The translations under genes were made by a program, and so were the position numbers. Positions 1-5,413 of a stretch of 5,413 bases of DNA are shown here, one piece after another; position 1 is the first letter of the stretch; every line of letters begins with the position of its first letter. Where the stretch lies: contig CANGCZ010000123.1 in NCBI GenBank assembly GCA_947452325.1, forward strand, positions 1-5,413, written 5' to 3'. The notes under the pieces were generated by a model. It ran no database searches. It worked only from the letters and a program-made list of their open reading frames with translations, and was not told where the DNA came from. Source of the DNA: Comamonadaceae bacterium. Lineage in GTDB: Bacteria > Pseudomonadota > Gammaproteobacteria > Burkholderiales > Burkholderiaceae_C.

Positions 1-2
1 CA

Positions 3-770
3 TTATTGAGAAAAATGGTTCAATGCCCAACCTGCGGCGCATTGACCAAAAGTAGCCGTCACGCTCACCAATGAACCGTAACCATGGCAGTTCAATGTGT
101 TGTCTGCGTTCTGGCTATTGTCTAAAGCGGGTCTCTTCACAGGCTCTTTGCTAAACACAGATTGAATACCGATTGAAGTGCCGGGTTTGATTGAGAAATT
201 CATTTTGCGCAACTGTTGCCGCACTTGCGCCAGCAAAGGATCGTGGGTCACATCAGACAGGTCTGCCATGTCTACCAGATGAGCCCATTTTTTTCCGCCT
301 GCGGCTCCCGCCATGACCAGCGGCTTGCCGGTTTGCATGGCACGCGTAGCCATGGCTACTTTGGCGCTGACCTGGTCAGTGGCATCTATCACCAAGTCCA
401 GACCGCCGTGCAATAAGTGGTTGATGTTTTCCGGAGTAACGAATTCATCTATGGCGCAGACTTCGCAATCAGGATTGATCAGATGTATGCGCTCTTTCAT
501 CGCTTCTACCTTGCTCTGTCCCAAGGTGGAAGACAGGGCATGCAGTTGCCTGTTGATGTTCGACTCGGAAATATGGTCCATGTCTATCAAAGTCAATCGA
601 TTGACGCCACTGCGAGCCAGCGCCTCTGCAGCCCAAGAACCAACACCGCCTATGCCTATGACTGCCATGTGCGCCTGCTGTATGCGAAGCGCTGATGCAG
701 CGCCGAACAAACGGCCCATGCCGCCGAAACGACGCTCAGTCACGTCTGCTTCAGAGGATTCCGCAATCAA
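3..770 (-). CDS. tcdA: tRNA threonylcarbamoyladenosine dehydratase (TcdA/CsdL, YgdL family)
   Basis: An E1-like, ThiF/MoeB-fold enzyme that uses ATP to dehydrate t6A at position 37 of ANN-decoding tRNAs to its cyclic form ct6A; it acts in the cytoplasm. The 255-residue protein has RRFGG..RLFG at 13-23, the nucleotide-binding GIGGVGSW loop at 39-46, the acidic strand LIDMD at 61-65, NINRQ at 71-75, Lys87 and the IDATD segment at 128-132. A conserved-type C-terminal block runs NCHGYGS..SVTATFG at 227-242. Length is near that of the E. coli protein (about 268). The start codon is TTG at 770, overlapping the cpoB stop (TTGA). There is no Shine-Dalgarno sequence, so translational coupling is likely. 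GTG at 743 is an alternative that keeps the RFGG motif; ATG at 719 would remove it. The stop TAA is at 3-5. The gene is the last of the tolB-pal-cpoB run visible here. The family call is firm; the exact start is less so. Confidence 0.93.
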   Translation of the reverse strand: MIAESSEADVTERRFGGMGRLFGAASALRIQQAHMAVIGIGGVGSWAAEALARSGVNRLTLIDMDHISESNINRQLHALSSTLGQSKVEAMKERIHLINPDCEVCAIDEFVTPENINHLLHGGLDLVIDATDQVSAKVAMATRAMQTGKPLVMAGAAGGKKWAHLVDMADLSDVTHDPLLAQVRQQLRKMNFSIKPGTSIGIQSVFSKEPVKRPALDNSQNADNTLNCHGYGSLVSVTATFGQCAAGWALNHFSQ

Positions 771-1675
771 GGTAGTTTGAGTTTGGCCAGGCGCTCGGTG
801 GCGGCCTTGGCAGCTTCAGAGCTCGGATAGTCGCGAATCAAATCGTCCAAGGTCTTTTTCGCATCCGGTATCAACTTGAGTTCTATTTGAGCATTGGCCA
901 TTGTCAACATCGCCTCAGGGTAGCGGTTATGGGCTTCGTTCATGCTCAAAAAGGCTCTGAGTTGATTGGTCGTGTCAATATAGTCGCCCTTGACAAATTT
1001 GGCGCTTGCCACCCAGAACAATGCGCTTTGTCTGAAACCGCTGTTGGGGTATTTGCGCAGAAAACCAGTGAAGGCGTTCACAGCGCCTGTGTACTCGCCA
1101 CGTTTGAAGGTGGATAAGGCGAGTTCGTAATCTTTTTTCTCCGCCTGGTCGGACTGAAACTCCAGACCATCGATTTGCACCATCACCGGTTCAATTTTGC
1201 TGAATCGTTGATCGATTTTGAAAATCCTGTCCTCAATACCGGCCGTCAAATCTTTTTGGTTGCGTTGAATCACGCTGAGCTCACGGCTTAATTGTTCGCG
1301 TTCACCGCGCAATTCGGCAATTTGCTGCTTCAAAGCTTCGTTGTCTGACTTCAGTTGAAGCACGGCCTGGTTTTGTATGCGGTTGATCTTGTCGATTTCC
1401 TGCTGAAGCCGGGATGCTTCCAACTGCGAGTCACGCACAGACTGCTGTAGCCGGGCAATGACATCATTGGCTTTTTTCAATTCCAGATCAGAAGCTTGTT
1501 TTTCTGACTGGACTTTGTCGAAATTCTTTTTATTGTCTTCGGTGATTCTTTTGACATCAGCCCTTAGATCAAGAATTGCTCTGCGGGCTTCGTTGTCAGG
1601 AAAAACCTGGGCATTTGCCACTCCCCCGCTCAACAGGAGAAGGCAAACGCAGGACCACTTGAAACGCTTGATCAT
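767..1675 (-). CDS. cpoB: Cell division coordinator CpoB / Tol-Pal system protein YbgF
   Basis: A periplasmic protein that, in E. coli, links the Tol-Pal machine to PBP1B and coordinates septal peptidoglycan synthesis with outer-membrane constriction. The 302-residue product has a signal peptide (basic KRFK, hydrophobic VCLLLLSGGV, ANA cleavage site, mature from about Gln23). A long charged, Gln/Leu/Glu-rich coiled-coil region covers about 30-165. A C-terminal TPR domain covers about 181-300, with helical repeats at YELALSTFKRGEYTGAV (183-199) and FLRKYPNS (205-212), and a final RDYPSSEAAKAA (281-292). It is longer than E. coli CpoB (about 263 residues), and the extra length appears to lie in the coiled coil. 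The ATG at 1675 overlaps the pal stop (ATGA) with no clear Shine-Dalgarno sequence, suggesting coupled translation. The 3' end overlaps tcdA by 4 bases. Signal peptide, domain order and position after pal together make the call secure. Confidence 0.93.
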   Translation of the reverse strand: MIKRFKWSCVCLLLLSGGVANAQVFPDNEARRAILDLRADVKRITEDNKKNFDKVQSEKQASDLELKKANDVIARLQQSVRDSQLEASRLQQEIDKINRIQNQAVLQLKSDNEALKQQIAELRGEREQLSRELSVIQRNQKDLTAGIEDRIFKIDQRFSKIEPVMVQIDGLEFQSDQAEKKDYELALSTFKRGEYTGAVNAFTGFLRKYPNSGFRQSALFWVASAKFVKGDYIDTTNQLRAFLSMNEAHNRYPEAMLTMANAQIELKLIPDAKKTLDDLIRDYPSSEAAKAATERLAKLKLP

Positions 1676-2280
1676 TTGTAAAAGAATTCAGCCCGGCGAT
1701 TTTTCGCATAAGCAGCTTCATCGCTACCGGCTACGGCAGGTTTTTCTTCACCAAAACTCACCGATTCGATTTGAGCTGCGCTCACACCCAGCAAGGTCAG
1801 GCTTTGGCGGACTGCGTCTGCGCGCTTCTGACCCAAAGCCAAGTTGTACTCGCGGCTACCGCGTTCGTCAGTGTGGCCTTCGAGAGAAACCCTGGAGCGC
1901 TGGTTGGCTTTCAAATACTGTGCGTGGGCTTCAATCACAGCTTGAAATTCTGGCTTGACGATATAGCTGTCGTAGTCAAAGTAAATGACCTTGGCTGCAT
2001 TCGCAGGACCGGACATGCTGGTATCGGCTGTGGCGGGTGCGTTCACAGCAGCAGGTGCTGTCTGTTTGGCATCCGGCAAATTAGAAGCAGTTGCAGTACC
2101 GGTGCTTGGATTGGAACTGGCAGAGTTGGCGGCTTTGGAAGCCTTGTCAGCATCTTTGGTTTGTGAATTGTTGACTTGTGAACCCGACTTGTCTTCAACA
2201 GGAACATCGTTAAGTTTCACACCTGATGCACATGCTGCAAGAAGGCTGACGATCAGCAAAGACCAGATAAATTTTTTCAC
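1672..2280 (-). CDS. pal: Peptidoglycan-associated lipoprotein Pal
   Basis: An outer-membrane lipoprotein that binds peptidoglycan and TolB and is positioned at the septum by the Tol motor. From GTG at 2280 the protein has 202 residues. It opens MKKFIWSLLIVSLLAAC, a lipoprotein signal with lipobox LAAC and lipidated Cys17. An Ala/Ser/Thr/Asn-rich linker follows (about 25-95), then an OmpA-like domain (about 97-202) with YFDYD, EGHTDERGSREYN (133-145) and NRRAEFF near the end. Asp138 and Arg153 sit 15 residues apart, matching the pair that contacts diaminopimelate in OmpA-like domains. The GTG at 2301 overlaps the tolB stop (GTGA) and would add seven residues (MINGVRP). I prefer 2280 because GGAG lies 8 bases before it and the signal peptide then starts normally. 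The 3' end overlaps cpoB by 4 bases. Confidence 0.95.
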   Translation of the reverse strand: MKKFIWSLLIVSLLAACASGVKLNDVPVEDKSGSQVNNSQTKDADKASKAANSASSNPSTGTATASNLPDAKQTAPAAVNAPATADTSMSGPANAAKVIYFDYDSYIVKPEFQAVIEAHAQYLKANQRSRVSLEGHTDERGSREYNLALGQKRADAVRQSLTLLGVSAAQIESVSFGEEKPAVAGSDEAAYAKNRRAEFFYK

Positions 2281-2288
2281 GGGACGTA

Positions 2289-2292
2289 CTCC
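2289..2292 (-). promoter_or_regulatory. Ribosome binding site deciding the pal start
   Basis: On the minus strand GGAG reads from 2292 to 2289, followed by an 8-base spacer and GTG at 2280-2278. It lies downstream of the alternative GTG at 2301, so it can serve only the inner start. It is the clearest Shine-Dalgarno sequence seen in the minus-strand run. Confidence 0.65.
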
Positions 2293-2297
2293 ATTAA

Positions 2298-3575
2298 TCA
2301 CGGTTTCAAAAAGGGGCCCCAGTGGGGTTCACGAATATTGGCGGATTGGCCCGCTAATCTGGTGCCTATTTTGCCATCAAGTGTGGTGGTCATTAAAACT
2401 TCGCGTGCTGACGCCTTGGTGGCATACATAATCAATTTGCTGTTCGGGGCGAAACTGGGTTTTTCATCCTGGCTGGATTCGGTCAGGGAAGTCACTTTGT
2501 CGGAGGTCAAATCCATCAATTGAACCCGGTAACCGTTAGGCCCGCGTGACACAAAGGTGAGCCAGCGTCCGTCGGGGCTGAGCGCCGGTGAAACGTTGTA
2601 AGTGCCGGAAAAAGTGACGCGTTGCGCTGCGCCGCCGCTGACCGGCACGCGGTAAATTTGGGGAGAGCCGCCCCTGTCACTGACAAAATAAACACTGGCG
2701 CCGTCAGGCGAAAAAACCGGTTCTGTGTCAATACTCGGAGACTGGGTGATATGCCTGGGTTCCCCGCCTTTGGCATCAAGAATAAAAATCTGGGTACCAC
2801 CGTCGCGGCTCAATGCAATGGCCAGGCTTTTACCGTCAGGTGCCCAGGCCGGCGCGCTGTTGGAACCTTTGAAATTGGCAAGCACCCGTCGCTTACCCGT
2901 GCCGACGTCATGCACATAAACCACAGGTTTGCGTGACTCAAATGAAACGTAGGCCAATTCGTTGCCGTTAGGCGCCCAACAGGGTGAGATGATGGGCTCC
3001 GGGCTGGTGAGCGCGGCTTGCGCGTTTTCACCGTCGGCATCAGCCACCCACAACATATGGCGGTTGTTTTGTTTGGTGACATAAGTGATGCGGGTAGAAA
3101 AAATACCCTTGTCGCCGGTCAATTTTTCATATATCTGATCAGCAATTCGGTGAGACACCAAGCGCAAATCGCCAGGCATGGCAATGAAACTTTGACCGCC
3201 AAGGTCCTGGGTTTTGACTGCATCCCATAAGCGGTAACGGATATCGAAACGGCCGTCGGCCAGTTTGGTGATACTGCCCGTCAATACAGCATCGATGTTA
3301 TTTTGCTTGATGGTGTTGAAGTCAGGGTGGCTGTTTTCGTCAAGCAAAACCCCGGTCGGCGAACTTTTGAATTGGCCGCTTCGCTCAAGGTCTGCAGTAA
3401 TGATGCCGGAGATTTTTTGCGGCGCCCCCTCTTGGCCGCGAAAATCAGAGATGGCAATCGGTATTTGAGTGATACCCACCCCTGAAATTTCCACTTTGAA
3501 TTCGGCATGCGCCAGACGTGTGCCTACAAAAAGAAAACACACGAGCGTGAATATGAAATTGGCTGACCGTGACAT
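2298..3575 (-). CDS. tolB: Tol-Pal system translocation protein TolB
   Basis: The periplasmic component of the Tol-Pal system. It shuttles between Pal at the outer membrane and the TolA side at the inner membrane, freeing Pal for relocation. The 425-residue length is close to E. coli TolB (430). A signal peptide ends AHA with mature protein from about Glu25. The N-terminal domain (about 25-155) includes IPIAISDFRG, ADLERSGQF, LADGRFDIRYRLWD and RIADQIYEKLTG. The C-terminal six-bladed propeller has PD40-type repeats at SPCWAPNGNELAYVS (197-211), APAWAPDGKSLA (241-252), EPVFSPDGASVYFVSDR (285-301), SPALSPDGRWLTFVS (329-343) and KPSFAPNSKLIMYAT (372-386), closing with REPHWGPF. The ATG at 3575 is the only upstream candidate because TGA lies in frame at 3584-3582. 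The leader is A-rich (TTGAAAAAAC) without a clear Shine-Dalgarno sequence. It is the first gene of its run; tolQRA are not upstream in this window. Confidence 0.96.
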   Translation of the reverse strand: MSRSANFIFTLVCFLFVGTRLAHAEFKVEISGVGITQIPIAISDFRGQEGAPQKISGIITADLERSGQFKSSPTGVLLDENSHPDFNTIKQNNIDAVLTGSITKLADGRFDIRYRLWDAVKTQDLGGQSFIAMPGDLRLVSHRIADQIYEKLTGDKGIFSTRITYVTKQNNRHMLWVADADGENAQAALTSPEPIISPCWAPNGNELAYVSFESRKPVVYVHDVGTGKRRVLANFKGSNSAPAWAPDGKSLAIALSRDGGTQIFILDAKGGEPRHITQSPSIDTEPVFSPDGASVYFVSDRGGSPQIYRVPVSGGAAQRVTFSGTYNVSPALSPDGRWLTFVSRGPNGYRVQLMDLTSDKVTSLTESSQDEKPSFAPNSKLIMYATKASAREVLMTTTLDGKIGTRLAGQSANIREPHWGPFLKP

Positions 3576-3603
3576 GTTTTTTCAAGTTGTGTGGGGTGAG
3601 CGC

Positions 3604-3609
3604 ATTCTA
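3604..3609 (-). promoter_or_regulatory. Candidate -10 element for tolB
   Basis: The minus strand reads TAGAAT, five of six matches to TATAAT, about 28 bases before the tolB ATG. This would give a leader of roughly 20 bases. No recognisable -35 sits 16-18 bases upstream; TTGCCA is present but only 13 bases away. This is a motif guess. Confidence 0.3.
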
Positions 3610-3632
3610 ACCAGTAGACCGTTGGCAAAGGT

Positions 3633-3638
3633 GATAAT
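3633..3638 (+). promoter_or_regulatory. Candidate -10 element for msbA
   Basis: GATAAT matches five of six bases of TATAAT and lies 26 bases before the msbA ATG, giving a leader of about 20 bases. No good -35 is found 16-18 bases upstream. TTGGCA at 3622-3627 is too close to pair with it. This is a motif guess. Confidence 0.28.
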
Positions 3639-3664
3639 CAAACTTACCAAAGTATGAGTAGCCA

Positions 3665-5413
3665 ATGCGCCTTCAACCCCGATTTCTCAGCCGCCTGATT
3701 CGCTGCGGACAATATTTTATTCACCCTACCTATGCATGGGTTACCGCCGTGGTCTGCATGGCTTTGGTAGCGGTTTGCGAACCCATGGTGCCAGCATTGC
3801 TGCAACCTTTGCTCGATAAAGGTTTTCAGCAAACTGATTTTCCAGTCTGGTTGGTGCCGGTGGCGTTGATCGGTTTGTTCGGGGTTCGTGGCATGGGCAT
3901 GTTCATCGGTCAGGTCGCCATCACCAAAGCGACACAAACCGGCTTGCTGACCTTGCGCATGCAAATGTTTAACCGTTTACAGGATGCCGCATTGGGGTTA
4001 TTCAGACAACAAAACGCCAGCGCCTTAGGCAACACCTTGGTGTTTGAAGTGCAAATAGGAGCCCAGACCTTGGTGGGCTCCACCATTGGTGTGGTTCGCG
4101 ACAGTTTGACGCTGATCGCACTCATCGGTTATTTGCTGTATTTAAACTGGAAATTGAGCTTGATTGTTGCACTGCTGATCCCCTCTGTGGCCTGGTTGAT
4201 GAAAGTGCTGAGCAAGCGTTTGTATAGATTGACACAAAACACACAGCAAGCCACTGACCACTTGTCCTACGCAGTGGAAGAAACCGCCCTCGCCCACCGT
4301 GAAATCCGTTTACACGCGGCGCAACCCATGCAAATAGAACGCTTCAGACAACGCGGTCAGTCCATGGTGCGCTTGGCGCTCAAGACCACCGTCGCCAACG
4401 CAGGCATCACGCCTTTGACCCAATTGCTGTCAGCGGTAGCGCTCTCGGCTGTGATCAGCATCGCTTTGTTGCAAAGCCATGAAAGCCACATGAGCGTGGG
4501 CGGGTTTGCGGCCTTTGTGACCGGCATGCTGATGCTGGTCAACCCGATCAAACATTTGTCAGAGGTGGCCGGTCCGTTGACACGCGGTCTGGCGGCCTTA
4601 GAGCGAGCCTTAGAGTTGATTAACGACACCCCGGTAGAAACCGGCGGTCTGTTTCAATGCGACCGGGCCAAAGGCCATATTCGATTGCATGACATCAGTG
4701 TCAGCTACCAGCCTGACCTGCCGCCGGCACTGGACAGCGTCAACTTGGAGATTCAACCGGGTCAAATGGTGGCACTGGTCGGCAGTTCGGGCTCCGGGAA
4801 AACCACGCTGGCCAATTTATTACCCCGGTTTGTCGACTGGTCTAAGGGTGATGTGTCGCTGGATGGTGTTTCCATCCGCGATTGGCAATTGGCCGATTTG
4901 CGCCGACAAATTGCCATGGTCAGTCAGACGGTGGTGGTCATGAACGACACACTGTCTGCGAATGTGGCCCTGGGTCAGACACCGGATCGCGACAAAGTGA
5001 TGCAATGTTTGCTGGCGGCGAATCTGGGAGATTACCTGCAAAGTCTGCCCCAGGGTATAGACACGCTGGTGGGGCATAACGCGGCCACCATGTCAGGTGG
5101 CCAGCGCCAGCGTCTGGCGATTGCCCGGGCCATGTACAAAAATGCACCGGTATTGGTGCTGGATGAAGCCACCTCCGCGCTGGACAATGAATCCGAACGC
5201 ATGGTGCAGGATGCTTTGCAAAAACTCCAACAAGGACGTACCACATTGGTCATTGCCCATCGCCTGTCCACCATAGAAAAAGCCGATCACATTGTGGTCA
5301 TGGACGCCGGGCGTGTGATTGAAACCGGCACACACACGGCATTGATGCAAGCCGACGGCGCTTACGCCAACATGTTCAGACTCGGTCAAGCGGGTCAAAG
5401 CGCTGAGCTGAGC
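3665..5413 (+). CDS. msbA: Lipid A/LPS-core ABC flippase MsbA, 3' end outside window
   Basis: A homodimeric inner-membrane ABC exporter that flips lipid A-core from the cytoplasmic to the periplasmic leaflet. The frame is open for 583 codons to the window edge with no stop; E. coli MsbA has 582, so little is missing. The membrane domain has about six segments (near 24-46, 60-82, 137-160, 163-183, 250-270, 277-298). The tract PLTQLL (250-255), then IKHLSEVAGPLTRGLAALERAL (295-316), resembles Burkholderiales MsbA as I recall it. The ATPase domain has A-loop Tyr348, Walker A GSSGSGKTT (373-381), Q-loop Gln421, signature MSGGQRQR (476-483), Walker B VLVLDE with catalytic Glu501, D-loop SALD (504-507) and switch His532. 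Met replaces the usual first Leu of the LSGGQ signature. ATG at 3665 is the first in-frame start, since TAG lies at 3659-3661; the ribosome site is weak (GAG 6 bases upstream). Another lipid exporter of the same subfamily is possible but less likely. Confidence 0.85.
   Translation, partial: MRLQPRFLSRLIRCGQYFIHPTYAWVTAVVCMALVAVCEPMVPALLQPLLDKGFQQTDFPVWLVPVALIGLFGVRGMGMFIGQVAITKATQTGLLTLRMQMFNRLQDAALGLFRQQNASALGNTLVFEVQIGAQTLVGSTIGVVRDSLTLIALIGYLLYLNWKLSLIVALLIPSVAWLMKVLSKRLYRLTQNTQQATDHLSYAVEETALAHREIRLHAAQPMQIERFRQRGQSMVRLALKTTVANAGITPLTQLLSAVALSAVISIALLQSHESHMSVGGFAAFVTGMLMLVNPIKHLSEVAGPLTRGLAALERALELINDTPVETGGLFQCDRAKGHIRLHDISVSYQPDLPPALDSVNLEIQPGQMVALVGSSGSGKTTLANLLPRFVDWSKGDVSLDGVSIRDWQLADLRRQIAMVSQTVVVMNDTLSANVALGQTPDRDKVMQCLLAANLGDYLQSLPQGIDTLVGHNAATMSGGQRQRLAIARAMYKNAPVLVLDEATSALDNESERMVQDALQKLQQGRTTLVIAHRLSTIEKADHIVVMDAGRVIETGTHTALMQADGAYANMFRLGQAGQSAELS

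Larger units (their letters stand above)
3..3575 (-). other. Putative operon tolB-pal-cpoB-tcdA
   Basis: Four genes on one strand are separated by 17 bases (tolB-pal, using the inner pal start) and by 4-base overlaps (pal/cpoB ATGA, cpoB/tcdA TTGA). No gap leaves room for a terminator or an obvious separate promoter. The two overlapping starts lack clear Shine-Dalgarno sequences, consistent with coupled translation. Whether the transcript continues past tcdA cannot be seen, because its stop codon is at the window edge. Confidence 0.75.
3576..3664. promoter_or_regulatory. Divergent tolB / msbA intergenic promoter region
   Basis: These 89 non-coding bases separate two genes read outward in opposite directions, so promoters for both must lie here or inside the flanking coding ends. 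It is A/T-richer toward the msbA side. It contains a small perfect inverted repeat, TGAT-A-ATCA (3632-3640), too short to call an operator. Candidate -10 hexamers are listed separately. No strong -35 box is seen on either strand. That promoters exist here follows from gene direction; their exact positions are inference. Confidence 0.6.

Noticed and set aside
313..780. A 155-codon plus-strand frame opposite tcdA
   Set aside because: It is antisense to a well-supported gene, resembles no family I recognise and looks like a codon-composition shadow.
2313..2320. GGGGCCCC palindrome near the tolB 3' end
   Set aside because: It lies in codons for the conserved TolB C-terminal WGPF segment. It has no loop or T-tract as a terminator would, and pal follows closely in the same operon.
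1985..2431. A 148-codon plus-strand frame opposite pal and the tolB end
   Set aside because: It is Ala/Leu-rich because it mirrors the Ala/Ser/Thr linker of Pal, and it spans the pal/tolB junction, so it is a shadow.
2500..3100. Repeated PD40 segments as a possible tandem DNA repeat
   Set aside because: The repetition is at the protein level (propeller blades of TolB) and the DNA copies are diverged.
3632..3640. TGAT-A-ATCA inverted repeat as a possible operator
   Set aside because: The symmetry stops after four bases on each side, and such short repeats are common by chance in A/T-rich intergenic DNA.
4357..4629. Minus-strand frames opposite msbA, here and at 4820-5398
   Set aside because: The plus-strand frame holds all ABC exporter motifs through this stretch. 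The antisense frames have no recognisable motif.

Overview
The window carries five protein genes in two divergent groups and looks like ordinary housekeeping chromosome from a Gram-negative proteobacterium. The organism is most likely a betaproteobacterium of the order Burkholderiales. The basis is remembered family resemblance: the Pal N-terminus after the lipid-bearing Cys, the TolB propeller and the MsbA membrane domain all read like Burkholderiales proteins. Base composition looks moderate, about half G+C by eye, which is low for many members of that order. I cannot name a genus.

Minus strand, 3575 down to 3: tolB, pal, cpoB (ybgF) and tcdA form one tight run. The tolB-pal gap is 17 bases with the preferred pal start, while pal/cpoB and cpoB/tcdA each overlap by 4 bases. 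TolB (periplasmic beta-propeller), Pal (outer-membrane lipoprotein that grips peptidoglycan) and CpoB (periplasmic coiled-coil/TPR protein) belong to the Tol-Pal envelope system, which draws in the outer membrane during division. The last gene, tcdA, encodes a tRNA-modification enzyme (cyclisation of t6A) with no known role in Tol-Pal; it appears to share only the transcript.

3576 to 3664: an 89-base divergent intergenic region must drive both groups. It holds two candidate -10 elements, one per strand, but no convincing -35 boxes. An in-frame stop lies just upstream of the start codon on each side (TGA at 3584-3582 for tolB, TAG at 3659-3661 for msbA), so both starts are well fixed.

Plus strand, 3665 to the window end: an MsbA-type lipid A/LPS-core flippase, open at the 3' edge after 583 codons and probably nearly complete. 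It has no stop in the window.

Both groups serve the outer membrane: one exports its lipid, the other keeps it attached to the wall. The most notable point is that tolQ, tolR and tolA are not upstream of tolB, where they usually are; msbA lies there, divergent. I found no RNA gene, mobile element, CRISPR array, long repeat or undescribed system.
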